From assembly GCF_002079305.1 (NCBI RefSeq), contig NZ_CP015041.1, positions 1-64,000 of the forward strand: a stretch of DNA of 64,000 bases. Direction: 5' to 3'. Each line of letters opens with the position of its first letter. Position 1 is the stretch's first letter. Position numbers and translations under genes: made by a program. Positions 51,540 to 60,129 of the stretch are shown here, piece after piece. The DNA comes from Rhodovulum sp. P5 (GTDB lineage Bacteria > Pseudomonadota > Alphaproteobacteria > Rhodobacterales > Rhodobacteraceae). The notes beneath the pieces are model-generated. The model worked only from the letters and a program-made list of their open reading frames with translations. It made no database searches and was not told where the DNA came from.

Positions 51540-52549
51540 CCGTCGATCCTGTTGCCCTGCGCGTCGAAGCGGTGGATTTGCGATTCATCCGGCGTCATGC
51601 AGATCCGGTCGCCGTGGTAAAGGTTCACGTCCCCCCCGGCCCGGACCGTCAGCGGCGGCAGATCCTGCCCCTTCATGTGGATATGGAAGAAGGTGTCCGA
51701 GCCCAAGTGTTCGGAGACGCCGACCTCGCCCTCCCAGACGCAGACCTTTTCGTCGGAGACGGTGATATGCTCGGGCCGAATGCCGATCGTATGTGCGCCG
51801 CGCTTTTCGGCCTCAGGGCCGGTCAGGAAGTTCATCTTGGGCGACCCGATGAAGCCCGCAACGAAGAGGTTGCGGGGCGTGCGGTAGAGCTCTAGCGGGC
51901 AGCCTACCTGTTCGATCCGGCCTGCATTCAGCACGACGATCTTGTCTGCCATGGTCATCGCCTCCACCTGGTCGTGGGTGACGTAGATCATCGTGGTCTT
52001 CAGCCGCTCGTGCAGTTCGCTGATCTCCAGCCGCATGCCCACGCGCAGCGCGGCATCGAGGTTCGACAACGGTTCGTCAAACAGAAATGCCGCCGGTTCG
52101 CGCACGATGGCGCGCCCTATGGCAACGCGCTGGCGCTGTCCGCCCGACAACTGACCGGGGCGGCGATCCAGATAGTCGGTCAGGTTCAGCACCTTGGCGG
52201 CGGCCTCGATCCGGCGTTCCTGTTCGTCCCGCGGCAGGCCTGACATTTTCATAGGGAAAGCGATGTTCTTCTTCACCGACATATGCGGATAAAGCGCGTA
52301 GGACTGGAACACCATGGCCAGACCGCGCTTGGCGGGCGGCACGTCCGAGGCATCCACGCCGTCGATCTTTATGGCGCCCGATGTGATGTCCTCAAGCCCC
52401 GCGATCAGGCGCAGCAGGGTGGATTTGCCGCAGCCCGAGGGCCCCACGAAGACGCAGAATTCGCCGTCTTCGATGGTCAGGTCAAGGGGCGGGATAACTT
52501 CGATGCGGCCGAAGCTCTTGCTCACCTTTTCAAGTGTGATCTGTCCCAT
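51536..52549 (-). CDS. smoK: Polyol ABC transporter ATP-binding protein
   Basis: This 337-residue MalK/UgpC-type ATPase has Walker [10 protein letters not shown] (about residue 36), the signature [16 protein letters not shown], Walker [13 protein letters not shown] and the H-loop [13 protein letters not shown]. The C-terminal 100 residues form the regulatory TOBE/OB domain ([10 protein letters not shown]). It powers SmoEFG polyol uptake. It lies 9 bp after smoG and overlaps smoS. Confidence 0.94.
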   Translation of the reverse strand: MGQITLEKVSKSFGRIEVIPPLDLTIEDGEFCVFVGPSGCGKSTLLRLIAGLEDITSGAIKIDGVDASDVPPAKRGLAMVFQSYALYPHMSVKKNIAFPMKMSGLPRDEQERRIEAAAKVLNLTDYLDRRPGQLSGGQRQRVAIGRAIVREPAAFLFDEPLSNLDAALRVGMRLEISELHERLKTTMIYVTHDQVEAMTMADKIVVLNAGRIEQVGCPLELYRTPRNLFVAGFIGSPKMNFLTGPEAEKRGAHTIGIRPEHITVSDEKVCVWEGEVGVSEHLGSDTFFHIHMKGQDLPPLTVRAGGDVNLYHGDRICMTPDESQIHRFDAQGNRIDG

Positions 52550-52558
52550 CTCTTCCCC

Positions 52559-53389
52559 CTATTTCACCGCACCGAAGGTGAGGCCGCGCACAAGTTGTTT
52601 CTGGCTGAACCAGCCCAGGATCAGGATCGGCGCGATGGCCATGGTCGAGGCCGCCGACAGTTTCGCGTAGAACAGCCCCTCGGGGCTGGAATAGCTGGCG
52701 ATGAAGGCCGTGAGCGGTGCCGCCTTGGCCGCGGTCAGGTTCAGCGTCCAGAAGGCCTCGTTCCAGGCGAGGATGAAGTTCAGCAGGATCGTAGAGGCGA
52801 TTCCAGGCACCGCCATCGGCGTCAGGACATAGAGGATTTCCTCTTTAAGACCGGCGCCGTCCATCCGCGAGGCCTCCAGGATCTCGCCCGGGATTTCGCG
52901 GAAATAGGTATAGAGCATCCAAACGATGATCGGCAGGTTGATCAGCATCAGGATCATGACCAGGGCCGCGCGATTGTCGAGCACGCCAAGTTCTATGCAA
53001 ATCAGATAGATCGGATAGAGTACGCCCACCGCCGGCAGCATTTTGGTGGATAGCATCCACAGCAGGATGTCCTTGGTCCGGCGCGAGGGGACGAAGGCCA
53101 TTGACCACGCTGCCGGCACCGCAACGAGGATGCCCAGCAGTGTCGAGCCGCCCGCGATGATGACCGAATTCCAAAGAAACCGCAGATAGTCCGAGCGTTC
53201 CTGGACGATACGGTAATTCTCCAGCGTCCAGTCGAAACCCAGGAAAATCGGTGGATCGGCGACGGCCTGTGCCTCGGTCTTGAAGCTGGTGAGGATCGTC
53301 CACAGGATCGGGAAGAAGATCAGCAGACCCAGACCCCAGGCGATGGCGGTGTTGAGCGCCTTGCGGCGCGGGGTGACGGCGCGTGCCAT
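52559..53389 (-). CDS. smoG: Polyol ABC transporter permease
   Basis: This 276-residue MalG-type permease has six membrane helices. The EAA loop (REIPGEILEASRMDGAGLKE) interacts with the ATPase. The N-terminal helix (AIAWGLGLLIFFPILWTILT) and the C-terminal end (KQLVRGLTFGAVK) are family-typical. It pairs with SmoF, encoded 10 bp upstream, to form the channel. Confidence 0.93.
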   Translation of the reverse strand: MARAVTPRRKALNTAIAWGLGLLIFFPILWTILTSFKTEAQAVADPPIFLGFDWTLENYRIVQERSDYLRFLWNSVIIAGGSTLLGILVAVPAAWSMAFVPSRRTKDILLWMLSTKMLPAVGVLYPIYLICIELGVLDNRAALVMILMLINLPIIVWMLYTYFREIPGEILEASRMDGAGLKEEILYVLTPMAVPGIASTILLNFILAWNEAFWTLNLTAAKAAPLTAFIASYSSPEGLFYAKLSAASTMAIAPILILGWFSQKQLVRGLTFGAVK

Positions 53390-53399
53390 GATCAGGGCC

Positions 53400-54269
53400 T
53401 CACTTGTCCAGGTTCTTGCCGACGATGCGCATCAGGAAGATGGCGACGATATTGGCGAGGATGATGGCGTAGACGCCCCCCGCGCTGCCCAGACCCACAT
53501 TCTGGCTTTCCAGAACGCGCTGGAAGATCAGGTAGGTCAGCGTGCGGGTGCCGAATGCGCCGCCCGTGGTCACGAATATTTCCGCGAAGATCGACAGCAG
53601 AAAGATCGTCTGGATCAGGATCACGATGGTGATCGCCCGGCTCAGATGCGGCAGGATGATGTAGAAGAAGCGCGCCAGCGGACTGGCCCCGTCCATTTCA
53701 GAGGCTTCCAGCTGTTCGCGGTCCAGCGACTGCACCGCCGTCAGCAGGATCAGCGTGGCGAAGGGTAGCCATTGCCAGGACACGATCATCACGATCGAGG
53801 CGGTCGGAAGCTCGGACAGCCACGCCACGGGGTCTGCCCCGAAGAACCGCCAAAGATGCGCCAGAAGGCCGTTCGTTGGGTCCATGAACATGTTCTTCCA
53901 CACCAGCGCTGACACGGTTGGCATGACGAAAAACGGCGCAATGACCAGGATGCGCACTGCGCCCTGTCCCCACATCGGCTGGTCCAGCAACAGGGCCAGC
54001 AGCACGCCCAGAACGACGGTGATGAAAAGCACGCCGCCGACGATCACCAGCGTCGTCTGTACGCTGGGCCAGAAGGCACTGGAGGTCAGGAAGCGTTCGA
54101 AATTCGAGAAGCCGGCCCAGCCAGGTTCGCGGTCGGGGCGTAGTGGGAAATAGTTGCGGAACGAGAACCACAGCGTCATCGTTAGCGGAACCAGCATCCA
54201 GCCCAGAAGCAGGATCACGGCTGGTGCCATCATCAGGCGTGCGGCGGAGCGGGAATGCTGGGTAGCCAT
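53400..54269 (-). CDS. smoF: Polyol ABC transporter permease
   Basis: A MalF/UgpA-type permease of 289 residues with six helices. It shows a first helix (MMAPAVILLLGWMLVPLTMT), the EAA-type loop (SLDREQLEASEMDGASPLAR) and the final ANIVAIFLMRIVGKNLDK. It follows smoE after 102 bp, a gap that contains a hairpin which could reduce read-through relative to the abundant binding protein. Confidence 0.93.
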   Translation of the reverse strand: MATQHSRSAARLMMAPAVILLLGWMLVPLTMTLWFSFRNYFPLRPDREPGWAGFSNFERFLTSSAFWPSVQTTLVIVGGVLFITVVLGVLLALLLDQPMWGQGAVRILVIAPFFVMPTVSALVWKNMFMDPTNGLLAHLWRFFGADPVAWLSELPTASIVMIVSWQWLPFATLILLTAVQSLDREQLEASEMDGASPLARFFYIILPHLSRAITIVILIQTIFLLSIFAEIFVTTGGAFGTRTLTYLIFQRVLESQNVGLGSAGGVYAIILANIVAIFLMRIVGKNLDK

Positions 54270-54334
54270 TGGGCAAAACCTTTCTGGTCAAGCCTGCGAC
54301 CTGCGCAAATAGGATCGTGATATCACCGAGGTCA

Positions 54335-54358
54335 GCGGGCAGCATATTTGCCGCCCGC
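54335..54358 (-). terminator. Attenuator-like hairpin between smoE and smoF
   Basis: GCGGGC (54335-54340) pairs with GCCCGC (54353-54358), extended imperfectly inside. It lies 14 bp after the smoE stop. Such hairpins often set high expression of the binding protein relative to permeases. Confidence 0.45.
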
Positions 54359-54371
54359 AGGAAGGCCGGGG

Positions 54372-55679
54372 TTAGTAGCCGGCGGCTTCCATTTCCTCGG
54401 TGGCGATGGCCTGCGCCTTTTTCAGGGCGTCCTGTACCGATTGCTGGCCAGCGTAGACGGCAGAGAACTCCTGGCTGACCTGCGAGGCGATTCCGGCGAA
54501 TTCCGGGATCGCGACGAACTGAATACCGACATAAGGCACGGGGTCGACCGTCGGGTTGGTCGGATCGGCTGCTTTGATCGATTCCAGCGTCATCTTGGCG
54601 AACGGGACCTTTTGATACTCTGGCGTCTCATAGAGTGACGTGCGTGCGCCCGGCGGCACGTTCGCCCAGCCCTCGTTCGCAGCTACAAGCTCGATATAGT
54701 CCTTTGACGTCGCCCATTCGATGAACTGCTTTGCGGCGTCTGCTTTCTGCGTGCCCGCCGGGATCGCCAGCGCCCATGCCCACAGCCAGTTGGAGCGCTT
54801 CTCAACGCCTTCCTTGTTCGGCGCCAGGGCGAACCCCACATGATCGGCGACGGTCGACTCCTCGGGGTTCGTCACGAAGGAGGCCGCCACGGTGGCGTCG
54901 ATCCACATGCCGCACTTGCCCTGCTGGAACAGCGACAGGTTTTCATTGAAGCCGTTGGTGGCGTAGCCTGCCGGGCCGTAGTCGTTCATCAGGTTGGTGA
55001 AGAAGGTCAGTGCCTCTTCCCACTCGGGCTGGTCGAACTGGGGCCGCCAGTTTTCGTCGAACCAGCGCGCGCCGAAGGAGTTGCCCGTCACCGTGATGAA
55101 GGCGCCGCCTTCGCCCCACCCGGCCTTGCCGCGCAGGCAGATTCCGTTGATGTCGTTGGCATCGTCGTCCATCGCGGCGGCCGCTTCGCGGATGAATTCC
55201 CAAGTCGGGGCCTGGGGCATTTCCAGGCCAGCTTTCTCCATCAAGTCGGTGCGGTACATGACCATGGAGCTTTCGCCGTAGAATGGTGCAGCATACAGCG
55301 TTCCGTCATGGCTCAGTCCATTACGCATCGCGGGCAGGATGTCGTCGACGTCGTATTCGGCGGACAGGTCATCCAGTGGCACCAGCCAGCCGTTCGCACC
55401 CCAGATCGGTGTCTCGTACATGCCGATGGTCATGATGTCGAACTGGCCGCCCTTGGTGGTGATGTCGGTGGTGACACGGCTGCGCAGCACGTTCTCTTCC
55501 AGTGTGACCCACTCGACGCCGATGCCGGTCGCCTCGGTGAACTGGTCGGTGTAGCCCTGCATCCGGATCATGTCGCCGTTGTTCACGGTGGCGATGGTGA
55601 TCGTGGTGTCTTGTGCAAGGGCCGCGCCGGTGAGCAGCGAAAGCGCCGTCGTGGCACCGAGAACGCGCTTGAGTGACAT
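54372..55679 (-). CDS. smoE: Polyol-binding periplasmic protein
   Basis: From ATG 55679, preceded by AGGGAGGAA, the protein has 435 residues, the size of family 1 solute-binding proteins. The signal peptide (MSLKRVLGATTALSLLTGAA, cleavage after ALAQ) is clear. The mature protein has the family pattern (ATVNNGDMIRMQGYTDQFTE, KGGQFDIMTIGMYETPIWGA). It captures sorbitol/mannitol-type polyols for SmoFG. It is the first gene of the operon. Confidence 0.93.
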   Translation of the reverse strand: MSLKRVLGATTALSLLTGAALAQDTTITIATVNNGDMIRMQGYTDQFTEATGIGVEWVTLEENVLRSRVTTDITTKGGQFDIMTIGMYETPIWGANGWLVPLDDLSAEYDVDDILPAMRNGLSHDGTLYAAPFYGESSMVMYRTDLMEKAGLEMPQAPTWEFIREAAAAMDDDANDINGICLRGKAGWGEGGAFITVTGNSFGARWFDENWRPQFDQPEWEEALTFFTNLMNDYGPAGYATNGFNENLSLFQQGKCGMWIDATVAASFVTNPEESTVADHVGFALAPNKEGVEKRSNWLWAWALAIPAGTQKADAAKQFIEWATSKDYIELVAANEGWANVPPGARTSLYETPEYQKVPFAKMTLESIKAADPTNPTVDPVPYVGIQFVAIPEFAGIASQVSQEFSAVYAGQQSVQDALKKAQAIATEEMEAAGY

Positions 55680-55715
55680 CCGAATTCCTCCCTGAGCTTG
55701 GATGTTGTGCACGAT

Positions 55716-55745
55716 TCGATACGCTATTGCACAGATTCGCGTCAA
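55716..55745 (-). promoter_or_regulatory. Putative promoter of the smo operon
   Basis: On the minus strand a -35-like TTGACG (55745-55740) is followed, after 18 bases, by TATCGA (55721-55716), 37 bases before the smoE ATG. The operator-like motif at 55754-55767 lies just upstream. Confidence 0.45.
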
Positions 55746-55753
55746 TAATAAAT

Positions 55754-55767
55754 TTTACGCGCGAAAA
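55754..55767. promoter_or_regulatory. LacI-type operator upstream of smoE
   Basis: TTTACGCGCGAAAA, with a central CGCG and A/T arms, is the usual shape of LacI-family operators. The same 14 bases occur upstream of the regulator gene at 56832-56845. Confidence 0.65.
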
Positions 55768-55768
55768 G

Positions 55769-56800
55769 TTATGCTGACTTCCGCATGACCACAGAGGCAT
55801 CGAAAAGCGTGGATCTTTTTGTCTGCGGGCGCTCTCCCGAGGCGATTATCGACAGCAACTGTTCGAGGCTGCGTCCGGAAATCTGGTCGTAATTCTGCGA
55901 GACCGTCGTCAACGAGGGACACGTGAACCGCGAGAAGGGGTGGTCGTCATGACCCGCGACGCGAAGCGCGTGTCCTTCGCCGATCCCCACGCGTAGCCCC
56001 TTCTCGTATGCGGCGGCAAGAAACCCGATGGCCAGGCGGTCGTTGCTGCACAGGATCGTGTCCGTCGGGAGGCGACGTTGCGCGATCATCCGGCCAGCCT
56101 CGCGATGCGCGATCTCTTCGAAGGACCAGCCAGCGCCGTCGGCCGCCAGCAGCATCGGCTCATGGCCAAGCCTGCGCATTGTGGCTTCGTAGGCCGCGCG
56201 CCGTTTGTTTGCGTTTGGATTGGGCGCGTTGGCCATCTCGAACAGCGCCGGCGGATCGCCTGTACGGGCGAGATATTCCACAATAATGCCAGTACTTTGA
56301 AGGTGATCCGTGCCGAACATGGCATCGCCCACGTCATCCACGTCGCAATCGAACAGCACCGTGGGAACGTTCTGGCAGAACGCGTTCAGTGCTTGGTGAT
56401 GCGACCGCCGCCCGATCGGTGCAAGCAGGACACCGGCTGGGCGAATGCCCCGAAGACTTTCGAGATTTTCGATTTCGCGGTCTGGATCGCCGTGAGAACT
56501 CAACAGGATGGGGTTGAAGCCGGCCCCGCTGCACCGAAGCTCGAGATTGCGGGCAACCTCTGCAAAGAACGGGTCGGCAAGGAATGGCACGACGATCCCG
56601 ATATTGCGCGTCAGGTGCCTGTTCTGATTGATCGCATAGACGTTCGGCGTGTAATCGTATCGTTCGAGTGCAGCTTCGATCCGTGCGCGCGTGGTGGCCC
56701 GGACCGATGTCGGATCGTTGAAGTATTTCGACAGGGTCGGACGAGAAACGCCACTCACCGAGGCAAGTTCCTCCATCGTTCGAACTCGTTCCTGACCCAT
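55769..56800 (-). CDS. LacI-family transcriptional regulator of the polyol operon
   Basis: This 343-residue regulator has an N-terminal LacI helix-turn-helix (TMEELASVSGVSRPTLSKYF then NDPTSVRATTRARIEAALER) and a periplasmic-binding-protein-like sensor domain (IGIVVPFLADPFFAEVARNL, CSNDRLAIGFLAAAYEKGL). AAGGGGA precedes the ATG. It stands immediately upstream of smoE in the same direction. Identical operator-like motifs upstream of it and of smoE suggest control of both, with a polyol as likely effector. Confidence 0.9.
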   Translation of the reverse strand: MGQERVRTMEELASVSGVSRPTLSKYFNDPTSVRATTRARIEAALERYDYTPNVYAINQNRHLTRNIGIVVPFLADPFFAEVARNLELRCSGAGFNPILLSSHGDPDREIENLESLRGIRPAGVLLAPIGRRSHHQALNAFCQNVPTVLFDCDVDDVGDAMFGTDHLQSTGIIVEYLARTGDPPALFEMANAPNPNANKRRAAYEATMRRLGHEPMLLAADGAGWSFEEIAHREAGRMIAQRRLPTDTILCSNDRLAIGFLAAAYEKGLRVGIGEGHALRVAGHDDHPFSRFTCPSLTTVSQNYDQISGRSLEQLLSIIASGERPQTKRSTLFDASVVMRKSA

Positions 56801-56831
56801 CGAGTTCCCCTTGCGGCATGTCGCTCAAAAA

Positions 56832-56845
56832 TTTACGCGCGAAAA
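56832..56845. promoter_or_regulatory. LacI-type operator upstream of the regulator gene
   Basis: A second copy of TTTACGCGCGAAAA, 32 bases upstream of the regulator start. Autoregulation is the simplest reading. Confidence 0.62.
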
Positions 56846-56941
56846 AAACATGTGGTCCTGCCTGTTGTCAACCTTCGCGACAGGAAGCCCAATCGCAAGC
56901 GACCAGCTTCCTGCGCCCATCGGGGATCGCCGGGCTTTGGT

Positions 56942-57319
56942 TTACCCGGCCTGGGCCTGTCTGCCCGGCGGCGTTTCGAACCGCCGCTCGAACGGTGTGT
57001 GCCGGGGCGGACGGATCGTGCGCAAGAACGGCTTCACCGTCGAATAGCTGCCCTCGTAGCCCATCTCGCGAATTTCCCGGAACAGCCGCCGTCCCGACAG
57101 GTCCGGAAACTCCGCAACCCGCCCGCGAAGACACGCCTCGAACGGTTCAAGAAGGTTCGGCCTCGGCTCCTGCGCCTTGTAGGAAGGCGCTTCCAGCCCA
57201 GTTCTCAGATGTTTCCGAACGGTCTTGCGGTCACAGCCCAACTTCCGTGCGATGGCCGTGATGCTCAAACCCTGACGTCGCAAATCGTGGATCACGACAA
57301 TCTCCCTCAATGTCTTCAC
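56942..57319 (-). pseudogene. istA: IS21-family IstA transposase, N-terminal remnant
   Basis: From GTG 57319 the frame reads VKTLREIVVIHDLRRQGLSI then ARKLGCDRKTVRKHLRTGLE, the helix-turn-helix start of IS21 IstA. It continues to FERRFETPPGRQAQAG and a stop where full-length IstA would continue into its DDE domain (family: PGRQAQVDF). About two thirds of istA and the whole istB are missing. It lies between the polyol regulator and the GIY-YIG-like gene. Confidence 0.8.
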
Positions 57320-57495
57320 CTGACTGCCCCCGCCTTCTTCTGGGAGGCAGCAGGCCAGTGATCCGCGGTGACGCCAATTTCCGGATCCATGACGTCCGGA
57401 AATCGACGACACCGCCCACGTTCGGGGAAATTACGGTTGCCAGTTACAAGGGGCCGGCCGCGCACAGGTCTGGTCTCCGATCCTGATGATAAGTG

Positions 57496-58725
57496 TCACG
57501 ATCCAGAGGGATCATCCTCGTCCGGATCACGGCCGCGCGGTTTGCCTGCTTTGGGCAGGACGTTCGGGATCTCGTTATAGCTTTGACCCGAGAGCAACCG
57601 CCGGACCTGCCCCGTATTGGCGCGACGGTGATCGATGCCATTTAGCTTTCCGGCGATCTTGTCCTCATCCCATCCGCATGCGGACCAGATGCGGGCGAAG
57701 GTGATCTGCAACTGCGACAGCCGGTCAGCCCGACCGCAGGTCGCCCCGATGCGAAAGTCGAGATCCTCGGCCCAGAGGCGGGCGATGGCGGAGGCGTCGG
57801 GGGCGCAGCCGGTGCGGCGCGCGCCCAGCATTTCGTTCAGCCCGTCGATATAGGCCTCGTCGCCCGCCTCTGGGTCGGGGCGACGGGTCCCACTACGACC
57901 GAGACGGGCGAGAAATCGCAGGCCGGCATCTCCCCCCGGGATCATGTTGAGCCCGCGCTGGTGGACCGGATAGAGGCTGCGTTCCTCGATGACCACCTCC
58001 TCGACATGCACCGCCGTATCGCGGTCGAGCCCGGCGCGGAGGATCTCGTGTTCCGTTTTCACGACGTGGAAGAACTCGCCGCGAAGCGCGATATGAAATA
58101 GCGTCTGGCTGCCCCTGCCCGCGGCGTATTTGTGTTCCTGATAGCGGCGGGCCCAGCTGCGCCCGGTCAGGCCGGTATATAGGAGGCCTGAACTGGCAAG
58201 CGTCTTGTAGGGCAGCTCCGTCTTCTGGCCGTCGATCTGCGGCGCGAAGAGCAAGGGATCGGTGCTGGGGTAGAGGTGGTGCTGGTAGACCTGAAATCCG
58301 CCGGGCCGCAACGTCACATCCTCGAGCGCGCGCAGGGCGAACCCCAATGGCATGATGAATGCATGTTGATGGGTGTGGGTTGCAACCACGACCACGAGAT
58401 GGGCGCCGGGATAGCCGAGGCTGGGGCGTTGACTGTGTGGGGTGAACTCGGCCTTGTGACGTGTTTCCTTGCGCAGCTTGCCATCGCCCGCGACCACGAG
58501 GCGGATGTCGAAATCGGGCAACCGAATGTCTTCGAGCAAATCCTTGGGGACCGGTTCCAGCGTGCCGAGCCCGTTGGTGCGCCGCGCGAAGGCGGCCGCG
58601 CCCGCAAGGCTGCCAGGTCGGGAGGCCTCCGCGTAGCACAGTTTGCGCTCGATGGAGGTGTAGACCGACCTGTGCAGCGGGAAGAGGAGATGCTCGAAGG
58701 CGGCGGGTGAGAAGTTGGTGGGCAT
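57496..58725 (-). CDS. GIY-YIG-like protein with unique N- and C-terminal regions
   Basis: From ATG 58725 (MPTNFSPAAFEHLLFPLHRS) the protein has 409 residues. Residues about 172-262 resemble a GIY-YIG nuclease: YKTLASSGLLYTGLTGRSWA followed by RRYQEHKY, then HVEEVVIEE and RGLNMIPGG. This supplies the usual Tyr, Tyr, Arg, His, Glu and Asn positions (Y173, Y183, R189, H198, E242/243, N260). The 170-residue N-terminal region (LVVVVATHTHQHAFIMPLGF) and the C-terminal helical region are unrecognised. The gene is divergent from a small XRE regulator. A role in DNA processing, restriction or mobile-element control is only inferred. Confidence 0.62.
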   Translation of the reverse strand: MPTNFSPAAFEHLLFPLHRSVYTSIERKLCYAEASRPGSLAGAAAFARRTNGLGTLEPVPKDLLEDIRLPDFDIRLVVAGDGKLRKETRHKAEFTPHSQRPSLGYPGAHLVVVVATHTHQHAFIMPLGFALRALEDVTLRPGGFQVYQHHLYPSTDPLLFAPQIDGQKTELPYKTLASSGLLYTGLTGRSWARRYQEHKYAAGRGSQTLFHIALRGEFFHVVKTEHEILRAGLDRDTAVHVEEVVIEERSLYPVHQRGLNMIPGGDAGLRFLARLGRSGTRRPDPEAGDEAYIDGLNEMLGARRTGCAPDASAIARLWAEDLDFRIGATCGRADRLSQLQITFARIWSACGWDEDKIAGKLNGIDHRRANTGQVRRLLSGQSYNEIPNVLPKAGKPRGRDPDEDDPSGS

Positions 58726-58738
58726 GACCGCTCCCTTT

Positions 58739-58765
58739 TTGGGAGTAGTCCCATATTGGGAGTAG
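58739..58765. promoter_or_regulatory. Direct-repeat operator between GIY-YIG-like and XRE genes
   Basis: TTGGGAGTAG occurs at 58739-58748 and again at 58756-58765, 17 bases apart, and GGGAGTAGTCCC forms a partial palindrome within. The position between divergent starts fits binding by the XRE protein. Confidence 0.6.
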
Positions 58766-58793
58766 CTGGGCAAGTCGAAAACTGAGGCTGCCC

Positions 58794-59051
58794 ATGGCTG
58801 GAACCGCGCATTCCCCCGAATACCGGCGTTTCGTGGACCGGCTTGTCACGGCCCGGAAAGAGGCGGGCCTGTCGCAGGCCCGTCTCGCCGCACGGCTGGG
58901 AAAGCCCCCCTCCTTCGTCGCGAAATATGAGTTGTCCGAGCGCCGGCTCGACGTTCTGGAATTCGTGATCCTGTGTCGTGCCATGGAGGTCGATCCGCAA
59001 AATCTGTTCGACGCGCTGCTTTATGACCTGCCTGACGATGCCAGGATATGA
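58794..59051 (+). CDS. XRE-family transcriptional regulator
   Basis: This 85-residue protein is almost entirely a Cro/C1 helix-turn-helix: DRLVTARKEAGLSQARLAAR then LGKPPSFVAKYELSERRLDV and LEFVILCRAMEVDPQNLF. It is divergent from the GIY-YIG-like gene, 68 bp away, and probably binds the TTGGGAGTAG repeats between them. This control-protein arrangement resembles those of restriction-type or mobile-element genes. Confidence 0.88.
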   Translation: MAGTAHSPEYRRFVDRLVTARKEAGLSQARLAARLGKPPSFVAKYELSERRLDVLEFVILCRAMEVDPQNLFDALLYDLPDDARI

Positions 59052-59462
59052 CGACCACATTCCGGTCGCTGTATACCGCCAGGTTCGACATTTGCGTAAA
59101 CCGCTCTCTCAGTAACAGTTTTGTCTCTGCCGGCGGTTAAGGCTTTGTGGCGTTCCCCTTCGAAGCATCGATGGAATGCCGCAATGAGAACACCCCCCAT
59201 TGAGAACGGACGCTCAGGCGCCCCTGACGATCCATTCCGACGGGGACGCCAAGCCACCAACGAACTTGCCATGCTGCGAGTCCGGTCATCCGCTGCGGCG
59301 CGACAATCAGGATGAGAATCCGCTTCGTGGGCTGACGTGCTTGAGGCACTCGACTGCCGCCTGTTTGCATACCCACAGGAATTTGAATACCAATGGGTAT
59401 TTGAAAATGGATTGAGCCCTCTACGTTTTCGATCAGAACTTGCAACGAAAAAGGACCACTTC
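59052..59462. other. Intergenic region with an AATACC-N4-GGTATT palindrome
   Basis: The 411-bp spacer shows no coding bias. A perfect 6-bp inverted repeat (59386-59391 and 59396-59401) lies 61 bases upstream of the SRPBCC gene start and could be its operator. Confidence 0.4.
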
Positions 59463-59876
59463 ATGGCACATATTCGGAACGCAGTGAACATCCGCACGAG
59501 CACGACAGCCTGTTTCGCAGCTCTGACCCAGGTCGACGGCCTCCGTAAATGGCGTGGCGGGATTGTTGAGGGGGAGGTCGTGCAGGGCGCGCTCCTCAGC
59601 GTCTTTCCATGGCCAGACGTTCGTATGGACTGGAGGACCCAGGCAGTCGAAGGAAACGCGCGTCTTGTGCAGACATCTAAAGCCAACAGCGATCGGCGGC
59701 TGACCTTTGATCTGACGGATCTGAAAGATGGTCGCGTCCGTTTGGATGTCACCGAAGACGGCTGGACCGAGGATGACGCCGACATGGCGCTTTGCAGCAC
59801 CGAGTGGGGGGCTGCACTTGATCGCTTGCGCAAGCACCTTGAACAACCACAGCCGATGCACGAAATGAACCGCTGA
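59463..59876 (+). CDS. SRPBCC (AHSA1/START-like) domain protein
   Basis: The ATG at 59463 gives 137 residues. The opening MAHIRNAVNIRTSTTACFAA and LTQVDGLRKWRGGIVEGEVV is the standard SRPBCC start (strand, helix alpha1, D-x-x-x-x-W). FDLTDLKDGRVRLDVTEDGW and ALDRLRKHLEQPQP complete the helix-grip fold. Such proteins bind small hydrophobic ligands or act as Hsp90 co-chaperone-like modules. No operon partner is present. Confidence 0.82.
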   Translation: MAHIRNAVNIRTSTTACFAALTQVDGLRKWRGGIVEGEVVQGALLSVFPWPDVRMDWRTQAVEGNARLVQTSKANSDRRLTFDLTDLKDGRVRLDVTEDGWTEDDADMALCSTEWGAALDRLRKHLEQPQPMHEMNR

Positions 59877-60052
59877 AAGATTTCCCGGCAAACTGGCCGC
59901 GACGAAGAAATATTTTCAGTTGCCCGATCAGGGCAAGGTTCGCGGGATGGGCTGGAAGATATGTTCTGACGATGGACCGCACTTTGGCTGGGCGCCGTCA
60001 GGTAATTCGCGGGCAATGTCTTTCAAGCTGGCATAAGGCGGACCGTTTGCTT

Positions 60053-60092
60053 GGGCCCCTCACAGCTTTCTTGATGGAAAAGTGAGGGGCCC
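60053..60092. terminator. Long hairpin downstream of the RND efflux operon
   Basis: GGGCCCCTCAC pairs perfectly with GTGAGGGGCCC around an 18-base loop, 38 bp beyond the efflux gene stop. It has no T-tract but is well placed to end transcription of the minus-strand operon. Confidence 0.5.
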
Positions 60093-60129
60093 GGCAAAAT
60101 AAGATCACTCCCACGCGCGACTAGCGCGT

